Assembly (NCBI RefSeq): GCF_918697865.1 | Contig: NZ_CAKKMV010000001.1 | Location: 1 to 64,000, forward strand | Source: Massilia sp. Bi118 | GTDB taxonomy: Bacteria > Pseudomonadota > Gammaproteobacteria > Burkholderiales > Burkholderiaceae_D | Direction of reading: 5' to 3' | Length of the DNA stretch: 64,000 nucleotides | In this document: positions 45,095 through 53,025 of the stretch, piece after piece | Position numbering within the stretch: position 1 is the stretch's first letter | Layout of the letters: each line of letters opens with the position of its first letter | Translations under genes and position numbers: made by a program | Notes under the pieces: generated by a model | Told to the model about the DNA's origin: nothing | What the model saw: the letters and a program-made list of their open reading frames with translations, nothing else | Databases searched by the model: none

Positions 45095-46351
45095 ATGCTA
45101 CGCGTCCTCTTCATCCATCAGAATTTGCCGGGCCAGTTCCGCCGGCTGATTCGCTACCTGCAGACGAGGCCAGACGTCGAACTCGTCGCCATCGGCGAAG
45201 AGGCCGCGGTCGCACGCGAAAGCTTGGGACCGAAGATCCGCACGATCGCCTACGCGAAGCCCGAAGGACCGGGCGAGAAGACCCACCACTACCTGAAGCA
45301 TTTCGAAGGCTGCATCCGGCGCGGCCAGGCCGTCACCCGCATCCTCGTCGAGCTGAAGAAGCAGGGCTGGGCGCCGGACGTGGTGGTCTGCCATCCGGGC
45401 TGGGGCGAGGGACTGTTCGTCAAGGACGTGTTCCCGCGTGCGCGCCTGGTGGTGTTCTGCGAGTTCTGGTGGGCCGCCAACGGACTGGACGTGGGCTTCG
45501 ATCCCGAATACCCATCCAGCTTCGACGACGGCCTGCGCATCCGCATCAAGAATTCGGTGCTGATGCAGTCGCTGCTGGCCGCCGACGACGGCGTGACGCC
45601 GACCGACTGGCAGCTGAAAGCGCATCCGCCCGAGCTGCGCCACAAGATCCGCCGCATCCACGAGGGCATCGATACCGCCTACCTGACGCCGGATCCGCAG
45701 GCGCGCCTGACGCTGCCGGACGGCCGGGTCTTGAGCCGCGCGCAGCCTGTCGTGACCTACGTCGCGCGCAACCTCGAACCCTACCGCGGCTTCCACGTCT
45801 TCATGCGCAGCCTGCCGCGTCTCCTGGCCGGCAATCCGGACCTGCAGGTGGTGGTGGTCGGCGGCGACGGCGTCAGCTACGGACGGCGCCCGACCGAAGG
45901 ATTCGACAGCTACCGCGCCGCCTTGTGCGCCGAACTGGGAGATTCCGTCGACTGGTCGCGCGTGCATTTCCTCGGCAAGCTTCCATATGCGAGCTACCGC
46001 ACTGTGCTCCAGGTCTCGAGCCTGCACATTTACCTCACTTATCCGTTCGTGCTGTCGTGGTCCATGCTGGAAGCGATGGCGGTCGGTGTGTCGGTGCTCG
46101 GTTCGGATACGGGACCGGTGCGGGAAGTGATCCGCGATGGCGAGAATGGTTACCTGACCGGCTTCTTCGACACCGCGGCGCTGGCCGGCCGCGCACTCGA
46201 ACTGATCGCGCGCCGCGACGAGACCGCTGCCGTCGGACTACGCGGGCGCGAGACGGTGTTGCGTGACTACGATTTCGAATCGGTCGGCCTGCCGGCCTAC
46301 CTCGAGCTGCTGCAGCCGTTGCAGCGGCCCGCACATGAGGAAGATAGATGA
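45095..46351 (+). CDS. Glycosyltransferase, GT4-like
   Basis: A 418-residue GT-B fold enzyme. The N-terminal Rossmann half opens with MLRVLFIHQNLPGQFRRL. The C-terminal half has VVVVGGDGVSYGRR and a donor-sugar motif SMLEAMAVGVSVLGSDTG followed by PVREVIRDGENG. Several in-frame starts lie upstream (45035 GTG, 45056 and 45083 ATG); I prefer 45095 because homologues of this type start at the first beta-strand. No start has a good ribosome-binding site. It overlaps the next glycosyltransferase gene by 4 nt. Donor and acceptor are unknown. No other polysaccharide genes adjoin. Confidence 0.85.
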   Translation: MLRVLFIHQNLPGQFRRLIRYLQTRPDVELVAIGEEAAVARESLGPKIRTIAYAKPEGPGEKTHHYLKHFEGCIRRGQAVTRILVELKKQGWAPDVVVCHPGWGEGLFVKDVFPRARLVVFCEFWWAANGLDVGFDPEYPSSFDDGLRIRIKNSVLMQSLLAADDGVTPTDWQLKAHPPELRHKIRRIHEGIDTAYLTPDPQARLTLPDGRVLSRAQPVVTYVARNLEPYRGFHVFMRSLPRLLAGNPDLQVVVVGGDGVSYGRRPTEGFDSYRAALCAELGDSVDWSRVHFLGKLPYASYRTVLQVSSLHIYLTYPFVLSWSMLEAMAVGVSVLGSDTGPVREVIRDGENGYLTGFFDTAALAGRALELIARRDETAAVGLRGRETVLRDYDFESVGLPAYLELLQPLQRPAHEEDR

Positions 46352-48000
46352 AGGACCGCTTCGCACTGCATTTCGTCCCGGAGGCTTATTCCGCCGCCGG
46401 GCCGAAACCGATGGGACGCCACGCGGCCGGCGCCGCGCTGATGCGTGCCGTCGCGCAGAGCGGGCTGGCGACGGTCGGCTGCTTTGCCGCCGGCGAGGCC
46501 GAGGCGGGCGAGTGCGAGCGCGCGCTGCGCGAACATGGTTTCAAGGGCGAGGTCGAGTGGGTGAGCCGCGGCAAGCCGCAGCAGCTGGAGCGCTTCGGCA
46601 CCCTGTATCACCCGGGCCCGGGGATCGAGCGCCTGGCCTGGCGCCGCCTCGGCCTGGGCGAGCGCCGCTACAGCCTGTGCGGCGTCACGCACACGATCGC
46701 CACCCACGCTGTGATGAGCGGCATCGCCAACCTGGTGGTGGCGCCGCTGCGCAGCTGGGATGCGGTGATCTGCACCTCGCGCGTGGTGCGCGACAGCGTG
46801 CGCCAGGTGCTGGAGCGGCAGGCCGAGTACCTGCGCGCGCGCCTGGGCGCCGAGCGCTTCGAACTGCCGCAGCTGCCGCTGATCCCGCTCGGCGTGCATG
46901 GCCGCGACTTCGAATTCGACGAGGCCGGCCGCATCGAGGCGCGGCGCCGGCTCGGCATCGGAGACGGCGACGTCGCCTTCCTGTTCTTCGGCCGCCTTTC
47001 CTTCCACGCGAAAGCGCATCCGCAGCAGATGTTCAGTGCGCTCGAGCGCGCCGGCAAGGACGGCCGCCAGGTGCACCTGATCCTGTGCGGCTGGTTCGCC
47101 AACGAGGCGATCGAGAAGGCCTTCCGCGAAGCCGCTGCGCTGCTCTGCCCATCGGTGCGCCTGGCGGTGCTCGACGGCCGCGAACCCGGCAGCCAGACCG
47201 GCGCCTGGGCCGCCGCTGACGTCTTCACTTCGCTGTCGGACAATGTGCAGGAGAGCTTCGGCCTGACGCCGCTGGAAGCGATGGCGGCCGGTCTGCCCTG
47301 CGTGGTGAGCGACTGGAACGGCTACCGGGACACGGTGCGCGAGGGCGTCGACGGCTACCGCATCGCGACCGTGATGCCCGGCGCAGGCGCAGGCCTTGAC
47401 CTCGCGCAGCGTTACGACGATGGCGTCGACAGTTACGACCAGTATTGCGGTCATACCAGCCAGGCGGTGGCGCTGGACGGCGCCCAGCTCGCGCAGGCTT
47501 TCGAGCGCCTGATCAGGGACGCGGGGCTGCGCCGGCAGATGGGCGAAAACGGACGCCGGCGCGCACGCGAGGAGTTCGACTGGCAGGTGGTGTTCGGGCG
47601 CTACCGTGCGCTGTGGAGCGAGCTCGATGAGCGGCGCCGCGCGGATGCCGTGCTGGCGCCGGCGCTGCCGCAGCTGGCGCCGGACCGGCTCGATCCGTTC
47701 ACGATGTTCGCGAGCTATCCGAGCGCGCAGTTGACGCCGGAATCGATGGTCGAGCTGGCGCCGGATGCCTCGCTCGCGCTGCTGCGCCAATACCGCGAAC
47801 TGGGGATCAACCGCTTCGCCGCATCGTCGCTGCCGACGCTGGAGGAATTCGGCCAGATCTTCGGTTCGATCGAGTCGCGGCCGATGCAGGTGGACGAATT
47901 GCTGGACGCGCTGGGCCCTTGCGACCGCCCGACTTTGCTGCGCGGATTGGCCTGGCTTTGCAAGATGGATCTGCTGCGGATTGGCGCGGCGGGCGAGTAA
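46348..48000 (+). CDS. Glycosyltransferase, GT4-like, with C-terminal extension
   Basis: A 550-residue protein. The first ~415 residues are a GT-B glycosyltransferase. The donor side has VAFLFFGRLSFHAKAHPQQM, followed by ESFGLTPLEAMAAGLPCVVS and DWNGYRDTVREGVDGY. The last ~110 residues are an extra helical region (about 440-550; SLALLRQYRELGINRFAASS) with no clear family. The start ATG overlaps the preceding stop, so the pair is coupled and probably acts in one pathway. A weak hairpin terminator follows. Confidence 0.85.
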   Translation: MKDRFALHFVPEAYSAAGPKPMGRHAAGAALMRAVAQSGLATVGCFAAGEAEAGECERALREHGFKGEVEWVSRGKPQQLERFGTLYHPGPGIERLAWRRLGLGERRYSLCGVTHTIATHAVMSGIANLVVAPLRSWDAVICTSRVVRDSVRQVLERQAEYLRARLGAERFELPQLPLIPLGVHGRDFEFDEAGRIEARRRLGIGDGDVAFLFFGRLSFHAKAHPQQMFSALERAGKDGRQVHLILCGWFANEAIEKAFREAAALLCPSVRLAVLDGREPGSQTGAWAAADVFTSLSDNVQESFGLTPLEAMAAGLPCVVSDWNGYRDTVREGVDGYRIATVMPGAGAGLDLAQRYDDGVDSYDQYCGHTSQAVALDGAQLAQAFERLIRDAGLRRQMGENGRRRAREEFDWQVVFGRYRALWSELDERRRADAVLAPALPQLAPDRLDPFTMFASYPSAQLTPESMVELAPDASLALLRQYRELGINRFAASSLPTLEEFGQIFGSIESRPMQVDELLDALGPCDRPTLLRGLAWLCKMDLLRIGAAGE

Positions 48001-48025
48001 TGAGAATTGGATTTTTATGTGGAAT

Positions 48026-48050
48026 GCGCGATCGATGCGCGCTTGTTTTT
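48026..48050 (+). terminator. Weak terminator-like hairpin after the glycosyltransferase genes
   Basis: A 5-bp stem GCGCG/CGCGC with a 7-nt loop is followed by TTGTTTTTT. The short stem makes it weak. Confidence 0.45.
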
Positions 48051-48193
48051 TGAAGGAGCTGGAGTACGAATTGGATCAAAGTTATCGCGACGATCGATAG
48101 AAAGCCGTCGATAAGAGTTCGTCCAAGCGGAAAGGCATGAAAAATACTGTGCGCGGGTTGCGCACTGACAAGGTTTTCGTGTACTTTACGTGA

Positions 48194-48354
48194 TTGAATT
48201 TGTCAAAACGTGAACGTAGATTTTTTTACCACGTTAAACGGGTGGCAAACCGATCAAAAAATGGGACGCTGATTCATTCAGTATGCACGTAAGCTTCGCG
48301 AAAAGAACAAGCCGCATTGCCTGAATTAATTCGGGCATGGCGGCTTTTTCTTTT
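48194..48354 (+). ncRNA. Candidate small RNA with its own promoter and terminator
   Basis: TTGAAT (48194-48199) and TAGATT (48217-48222), 17 bp apart, form a plausible promoter with a start near 48229. A long imperfect hairpin follows at 48309-48346 (AAGCCGC/GCGGCTT outer arms, GAATTAATTC at the tip) with TTTTTCTTTT after it. The predicted transcript is about 120 nt with no convincing open reading frame. The call rests on these signals alone. Confidence 0.4.
48309..48354 (+). terminator. Strong intrinsic terminator in the 48-kb intergenic region
   Basis: About 17 base pairs can form with one small internal loop, followed by TTTTTCTTTT. No protein gene ends close upstream on the plus strand (nearest stop 48000), and an earlier terminator-like hairpin intervenes. 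Confidence 0.75.
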
Positions 48355-48431
48355 CGCGCTCTTGCGGGCTGCGGTTTGAACAGTGAAGTGAACCAACGAA
48401 CTTTTGTCTTCAGGTCGTCGGCGACGACGAT

Positions 48432-48473
48432 AGCTGAAGTGCTGCAGACTTGAGGAGTTGCAGCAGTTCAGCT
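48432..48473 (+). promoter_or_regulatory. 15-bp stem-loop with GAGGAG in the loop, in the leader of the H1-like gene
   Basis: Arms 48432-48446 and 48459-48473 pair at 14 of 15 positions (one G-G mismatch). The 12-nt loop GACTTGAGGAGT exposes a GGA core, the arrangement bound by CsrA/RsmE proteins. It lies 127 nt upstream of the start codon at 48600. Confidence 0.45.
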
Positions 48474-48599
48474 GGTGCCGGATTCATTGACGCAGACGCG
48501 AGTGTGCGCCGATGAATAATTCGCCCGACCAAGCAGACGGGTTGGACGGGTTCAAACCTTGTAGCGTATTTTTCTCATCGCAGAGAAGGAGAACATAAA

Positions 48600-49970
48600 A
48601 TGGCAACAGCCGCTAAGAAAACCGCAGCAAAGCCGGCCGCAAAAGCAGCCGATAAATCCACCGCCGCCAAAAAGGCAGTAGCCGCCAAGCCGGCAGCGAA
48701 AGCCGCCGCGAAACCGGCAGCAAAGCCGGCCGCTAAAGCTGCTGCCAAACCGGCTGCAAAGCCGGCGGCAAAAGCTGCAGCAACCAAGACCGCTGCGAAA
48801 GCACCGGCCAAGAAAGCCGCAGCAAGCAAAGCTGCTGCACCGGCAAAGAAAGCTGCAACCAAGTCGGCTGCACCGGCAAAGAAAGCCGCAGCAACCAAAT
48901 CGGCTGCTAAGCCGGCGGCAAAAGCTGCTGCAACCAAGTCGGCTGCTAAAGCGCCGGCAAAGAAAGCTGCTGCAACCAAATCGGCTGCAAAAGCGCCGGC
49001 AAAGAAAGCCGCAGCAACCAAGTCGGCTGCTAAGGCTCCGGCAAAGAAAGCCGCTGCAACCAAATCGGCTGCTAAGGCTCCGGCCAAGAAAGCTGCAGCA
49101 ACCAAATCGGCTGCTAAGGCTCCGGCAAAGAAAGCCGCAGCAACCAAATCGGCTGCTAAAGCTCCGGCCAAGAAAGCCGCAGCAACCAAGTCGGCTGCTA
49201 AAGCTCCGGCCAAGAAAGCTGCCGCAACCAAGACCGCTGCTAAAACTCCGGCCAAGAAAGCTGCTGCAACCAAGACCGCTGCTAAAGCTCCGGCCAAGAA
49301 AGCTGCCGCTACCAAGACCGCTGCTAAAGCTCCGGCCAAGAAAGCTGCTGCGACCAAGACCGCTGCCAAGGCTCCGGCCAAGAAAGCTGCTGCTACCAAG
49401 ACTGCTGCTAAAGCCTCGGCCAAAACCGCTGCCAAAGCTCCGGCCAAGGCTGCTGCAACCAAAACCGCTGCCAAAGCTCCGGCTAAAGCCGCTGCAACCA
49501 AGGCTCCGGCCAAAGCTGCTGCAACCAAAGCTCCGGCTAAAGCCGCTGCAACCAAGGCTCCGGCTAAAGCCGCTGCAACCAAGGCTCCGGCCAAAGCTGC
49601 TGCAACCAAAGCTGCTGCAACCAAAGCCCCGGCCAAAGCTGCTGCTACCAAAACTGCTGCCACCAAAGCACCGGCCACCAAAACCGCAGCCACCAAAACC
49701 GCCGAGTCCAAGCCGGCAGTGAAGGCCGCCGCCAAACCGGCCGCCAAGCCGGCCGCGAAGAAAGCCGCCGCGCCGAAAGCCGACGCCAAGCCGGAAGCCA
49801 AGCCGGAAGCGAAAGCGGAAGCCAAGCCGGAAGCCAAGGCCGACAGCAAGTCGGAAACCAAAGCCGAAGCCAAGCAGGACAGCGGCTCGGCAAGCTCGTC
49901 GGCCCAGCCGGCAGCGAAATCGGTGATCGCACCGGCAGCATGGCCTTTCCCGACCAGCAGCCGTCCGTAA
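48600..49970 (+). CDS. Histone H1-like Lys/Ala/Pro-rich repeat protein
   Basis: A 456-residue, highly basic, low-complexity protein made almost only of Lys, Ala, Pro and Thr/Ser. It resembles AlgP/AlgR3-type and other bacterial histone H1-like proteins thought to compact or bind DNA. Eleven consecutive 14-residue units (consensus KSAAKAPAKKAAAT or KTAAKAPAKKAAAT) fill residues 113-266. Five 9-residue units (KAPAKAAAT) fill about 292-336. The C-terminal ~55 residues turn acidic (Glu, Asp, Ser) and end AAWPFPTSSRP. GAAGGAG precedes the ATG at 48600. A long structured leader lies upstream and a strong terminator downstream. Repeat number probably varies between strains. Confidence 0.85.
   Translation: MATAAKKTAAKPAAKAADKSTAAKKAVAAKPAAKAAAKPAAKPAAKAAAKPAAKPAAKAAATKTAAKAPAKKAAASKAAAPAKKAATKSAAPAKKAAATKSAAKPAAKAAATKSAAKAPAKKAAATKSAAKAPAKKAAATKSAAKAPAKKAAATKSAAKAPAKKAAATKSAAKAPAKKAAATKSAAKAPAKKAAATKSAAKAPAKKAAATKTAAKTPAKKAAATKTAAKAPAKKAAATKTAAKAPAKKAAATKTAAKAPAKKAAATKTAAKASAKTAAKAPAKAAATKTAAKAPAKAAATKAPAKAAATKAPAKAAATKAPAKAAATKAPAKAAATKAAATKAPAKAAATKTAATKAPATKTAATKTAESKPAVKAAAKPAAKPAAKKAAAPKADAKPEAKPEAKAEAKPEAKADSKSETKAEAKQDSGSASSSAQPAAKSVIAPAAWPFPTSSRP
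48936..49397 (+). repeat. Eleven 42-bp coding tandem repeats
   Basis: Units begin at 48936, 48978, 49020, 49062, 49104, 49146, 49188, 49230, 49272, 49314 and 49356. The first seven encode KSAAKAP, the last four KTAAKTP or KTAAKAP. Synonymous changes between units show they are not all recent copies. Confidence 0.9.
49473..49607 (+). repeat. Five 27-bp coding tandem repeats
   Basis: Units encoding KAPAKAAAT start at 49473, 49500, 49527, 49554 and 49581. They alternate between two codon versions, which suggests duplication of a two-unit block. Confidence 0.85.
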
Positions 49971-49999
49971 TCCCAATCCTGCCTGGTTCAGGCAAAATA

Positions 50000-50035
50000 C
50001 CGCTGTGTGAGAGATTCACACAGCGGTTTTTTTTT
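50000..50035 (+). terminator. Intrinsic terminator of the H1-like gene
   Basis: Perfect 11-bp arms (50000-50010, 50016-50026) with a 5-nt loop are followed by nine T. The AAGGAG of the next gene starts directly after the T-run. Confidence 0.93.
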
Positions 50036-50046
50036 AAGGAGAGCTT

Positions 50047-50574
50047 GTGCTGACCATTCTTCAGTTGATCGTCGATACCGCGGCTAGCGTGGTCGGTGGC
50101 GTCTTGTTGCTGCGTTTCTGGATGCAGGTGATCCGCGTGCGGCCGCCGGCATCGGTGGCCCAGTTCACCTTCACGTTGACGGATTGGCTGGTGCGCCCGC
50201 TGCGCCGCGTGCTGCCGGGTGTCGGCGGCTATGACTGGGCGAGCCTGATCGGCGCCTTCCTGGTGGTGCTGCTGGCGAGTTGCGTGCTGCTGCTGGCGGG
50301 GGCGAGCGGCCAGACCGTCCTGCTGTACGCCCTGTTCCGCTTCCTGAACTGGATCATCTACGGCTTCATGGGCCTGTTGATCATCGAGGTGATCTTCAGC
50401 TGGATCAACCCGCACGCGCCGCTGGCGCCTTTCGTGCACGCGCTCAACGACCCGCTGCTGCGGCCCCTGCGTCGGCTGATTCCGCCGGTGGGTGGCCTGG
50501 ACCTGTCGGTACTGGTCGCGCTGATCCTGCTACAGATTCTCAAGTACCTGCTGGGCCAGGCCTTCTTCTTCTAA
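50047..50574 (+). CDS. YggT family membrane protein
   Basis: A 175-residue inner-membrane protein with two YGGT domains. The first is about residues 1-80 (FWMQVIRVRPPASVAQF; WLVRPLRRVLPGVGG). The second is about 95-175 (IFSWINPHAPLAPFVHAL; PLLRPLRRLIPPVGGLD). The repeated PLRR-P-GG pattern is the family mark. Function is unknown, with proposed roles in osmotic response and division/membrane organisation. The start is GTG at 50047, supported by AAGGAGA seven nt upstream. The gene begins 11 nt after the T-run of the preceding terminator. Confidence 0.88.
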   Translation: MLTILQLIVDTAASVVGGVLLLRFWMQVIRVRPPASVAQFTFTLTDWLVRPLRRVLPGVGGYDWASLIGAFLVVLLASCVLLLAGASGQTVLLYALFRFLNWIIYGFMGLLIIEVIFSWINPHAPLAPFVHALNDPLLRPLRRLIPPVGGLDLSVLVALILLQILKYLLGQAFFF

Positions 50575-50589
50575 ACGAGGGAGAAGTTC

Positions 50590-51528
50590 TTAGAAGCGGT
50601 AGCCAAAGGCCGCTTCGAACCTGTCCGCAATCTCTTGCGGCGTGAAGCTGTGGTTCTGGCCGCCCTGATGGGCGATCTTGATCGAGCCGAGCAGGCTGGC
50701 CACGCGGCCGCTGGTCGGCCAGTCCAGGTCGTTCGCGATGCCGAACAGCAGGCCGGCGCGGTAGGCGTCGCCGCAGCCGGTCGGGTCGACCACGCTGCTT
50801 GCGGGCACCGCCGGAATCTTGTGATGCTCGCCGCCGGCGTAGATGTCCGAGCCTTTCTCGCCGCGCGTGACGATCAGCGCATCCAGGCGCGCCGCGATGT
50901 CCTGCAGCGCCAGGCCGGTACGGTCCATCACCATCTCGAATTCATAATCGTTGCAGGCGAGGTAGCTGGCCTGGTCGAGGAAGGTCAGCAGCTCGTCGCC
51001 GCTGAACATCGGCAGCTGCTGGCCCGGATCGAACATCAGCGGCACGCCACGCTCGGCGCAGTCGCGCGCATGCTTGATCATGCCGTCGCGGCCGTCCGGC
51101 GAGACGATCGCCACGCGCAGCGGCAGGTAGTCGGCCAGGCTGTTCTCGTGCGAGAACTGCATCGCGCCCGGGTGGAAGGCGTTGATCTGGTTGTTGTCCA
51201 GGTCGGCGGTGACGAAGCACTGGGCGGTGTAGGCGTCGGCAATGGTGCGGATCGCGTTGGTCGCCAGGCCCTGCTTTTCCATGCGCTCGAGGTAGTCGCC
51301 GCCGTCCTGGCCGATGGTGCCCATGATCAGCGGATCGCCGCCCAGCATCTTCAGGTTGTAGGCGATGTTGACGGAGCAGCCGCCGAACTCGGTGCGCAGG
51401 GTCGGCACCAGGAAGGAGACGTTCACGCGGTGCAGCTGGTCGGCCAGCAGGGTTTCGCCGAAGCGGCCTTGGTATTGCATGATCTTGTCGAAGGCGATCG
51501 AGCCGCAGATCAGGGCAGTCTTGGTCAT
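50590..51528 (-). CDS. PfkB-family carbohydrate kinase (adenosine/ribokinase-like)
   Basis: A 312-residue ribokinase-fold kinase. The N-terminal part has EFGGCSVNIAYNLKMLGGDP (substrate-binding Gly-rich motif). The C-terminal PfkB signature is VDPTGCGDAYRAGLLFG, with the catalytic Asp and the anion hole. It resembles adenosine kinase-type members often annotated only as carbohydrate kinase; the sugar or nucleoside is unknown. Its ATG overlaps the stop of the DUF3426 gene by 4 nt (51525-51528), placing it last in the accB-accC-prmA cluster. Confidence 0.88.
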   Translation of the reverse strand: MTKTALICGSIAFDKIMQYQGRFGETLLADQLHRVNVSFLVPTLRTEFGGCSVNIAYNLKMLGGDPLIMGTIGQDGGDYLERMEKQGLATNAIRTIADAYTAQCFVTADLDNNQINAFHPGAMQFSHENSLADYLPLRVAIVSPDGRDGMIKHARDCAERGVPLMFDPGQQLPMFSGDELLTFLDQASYLACNDYEFEMVMDRTGLALQDIAARLDALIVTRGEKGSDIYAGGEHHKIPAVPASSVVDPTGCGDAYRAGLLFGIANDLDWPTSGRVASLLGSIKIAHQGGQNHSFTPQEIADRFEAAFGYRF

Positions 51529-53021
51529 GGTGGATCCTGGTAAAAAACGATCATATGGTAGCCGGACGGCTTCAGCCCGGTGAGCGCGAAGTTCAGCCGC
51601 ACCGGCTGCTCCGAGCGTGCGCCGAAGCCGGCGGCGGCCGGCACGCCTTGCGGCAGGTACTCGGCGGGGCCGAACACGCGCCGCAGCAGCGGCTTGTCGT
51701 TGGCGTCGGTGAGTTCGAGCTGGATGCTGGGCCAGGCCTGCACGAGGCTACCCTGGTTGCGCAGCAGCGTGTTGAGCGAGTACGTGTCGACGCCGAGGGT
51801 CGACAGTTCGCCGGTCTCGATGGCCAGGTTCTCGATCTGCATCGGCAGGCCGATGCGGCAGCCCAGCAGGGCGCAGCCGGCGTTCAGGACCGGCCTGGCG
51901 CCCGGATAGCGGGCCGCCAGCACGTTGCGGAAGTCCACCAGCAGCTGGGCCGCCAGCAGCAGGGCCAGCAGCGCGGCGCCGCCCAGCATCAGCAGGCGCC
52001 GGGTGCGGCCCGACTCTTCCTGCTTGCGGCTGCGCTTGACGAACTCCGGCTCGTCGGCCTCGGCAGCGACGGGGACGCGCAGCTTGGGCGCGTCGATCCT
52101 GGTCGGCGTCAGCTTGGAGCGGCGCGAGCGGGCTTCGAGCGCTTTTGCACGTGCGGACTTCGGCGCGGGCGCCGCCGCGGCGGGCGCCAGGCTGTCGTTG
52201 CTGGCCGCCGAGGCGCGCAGGGGCAGGGGGATGTCGTCGCTGGCCACGGCCGCGCTCATGCCAGGCGCTGCGGGCGTCTCGTCCTGGTAGGCATGCTCGT
52301 CGTCGGGCAGCGGCTGGGCGACCAGTTCCTCGTCGACCGGCAGTTCGAAGCTGGGTTCGATGCGGCCCTCGGGCGCGTAGGCGGATGCCGGGGGATCGGC
52401 GGGCGCCGGTTCGGTGTCGGCGTCGGCCCGCGCGGGGGCCGGCCCGGGTTCGGACGCCGGTTCAGGTTCCGGCTCAGGTTCCAGCTCGGCCACGGTGGGT
52501 TCGGCGTCATGCGGCGCTTCTTCCGCAGCCGGCGCATCCGCTTCGGCGACCGGTTCCGGCGCTGGCGGCAGGTCGTCGGCCACGAGGTCGGCGATGTCGA
52601 CGGCATCGGCCCCGAGCTCGGCAGCGGCTGCGGGCGCCTCGTCGGCATCGGCATCCGGCGCGGACGCCAGCCCGCCGCCATTCCGCCACACCTGCGCGCG
52701 CGGCGCAGGCGAAGACGCGTCAAGCGCCGCTTCCGGCAGGATGCCGAGCGAATCGAAGGTTTTACCGGAATCGAAATCGAGGGTGTAGACGGGCTGCTCG
52801 CCCTGTTCTTCGGCAGCGACGGGGGCGGGAGCTTCGGTTGCGGAAGCCTGCGCCGCCTGCTCCTTGCTGGCCGCCAGGGCGTCCAGGTCGATCAGGTGGG
52901 CGCTGCCGTCAAAAATGCTCTGGCAGGCGCCGCAGCGGACGATGCCGCCGCGGAGCTTGAGCTGGTCCGAGGCGACCCGGAACGTGGTGTGGCAATGCGG
53001 GCACTGGGTGGCGAGCGCCAT
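51525..53021 (-). CDS. Zinc-ribbon and DUF3426 membrane protein with long acidic linker
   Basis: A 498-residue protein in three parts. The N-terminal MJ0042 zinc ribbon has CPHC (residues 8-11) and CGAC. A ~270-residue disordered linker rich in Ala, Pro and Glu follows (including EPEPEPEPASEPGPAPA). One transmembrane helix around residue 345 (LLMLGGAALLALLLAAQLLV) precedes the DUF3426 domain (NAGCALLGCRIGLPMQIENL). The linker is longer than the folded parts, unusual but seen in this family. Function unknown. It lies 4 nt after prmA and overlaps the kinase gene. Confidence 0.88.
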   Translation of the reverse strand: MALATQCPHCHTTFRVASDQLKLRGGIVRCGACQSIFDGSAHLIDLDALAASKEQAAQASATEAPAPVAAEEQGEQPVYTLDFDSGKTFDSLGILPEAALDASSPAPRAQVWRNGGGLASAPDADADEAPAAAAELGADAVDIADLVADDLPPAPEPVAEADAPAAEEAPHDAEPTVAELEPEPEPEPASEPGPAPARADADTEPAPADPPASAYAPEGRIEPSFELPVDEELVAQPLPDDEHAYQDETPAAPGMSAAVASDDIPLPLRASAASNDSLAPAAAAPAPKSARAKALEARSRRSKLTPTRIDAPKLRVPVAAEADEPEFVKRSRKQEESGRTRRLLMLGGAALLALLLAAQLLVDFRNVLAARYPGARPVLNAGCALLGCRIGLPMQIENLAIETGELSTLGVDTYSLNTLLRNQGSLVQAWPSIQLELTDANDKPLLRRVFGPAEYLPQGVPAAAGFGARSEQPVRLNFALTGLKPSGYHMIVFYQDPP

Positions 53022-53025
53022 GCCC

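Larger units (their letters stand above)
48001..48599 (+). other. 599-bp intergenic region rich in RNA-like structure
   Basis: No protein gene is seen. In order it holds a weak terminator (48026), a promoter-like pair (48194-48222), a strong terminator (48309-48354), a hairpin GTCGTC/GACGAC (48414-48428), a 15-bp stem with GGA in the loop (48432-48473) and a 12-bp imperfect stem (48482-48517). The ribosome-binding site of the H1-like gene follows. The first half may encode a small RNA and the second half a structured leader. Confidence 0.5.

Noticed and set aside
48549..48562. GGGTTCAAACC as a tRNA T-arm
   Set aside because: The flanking 5-bp stem does not pair and no acceptor or anticodon arm is present.
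48936..49607. Regular repeats as a CRISPR array
   Set aside because: The units are contiguous in-frame coding repeats with no spacers.
48575..49873. Long minus-strand reading frame opposite the H1-like gene
   Set aside because: It is a low-complexity shadow produced by the repeat codons; no ribosome-binding site or known domain.
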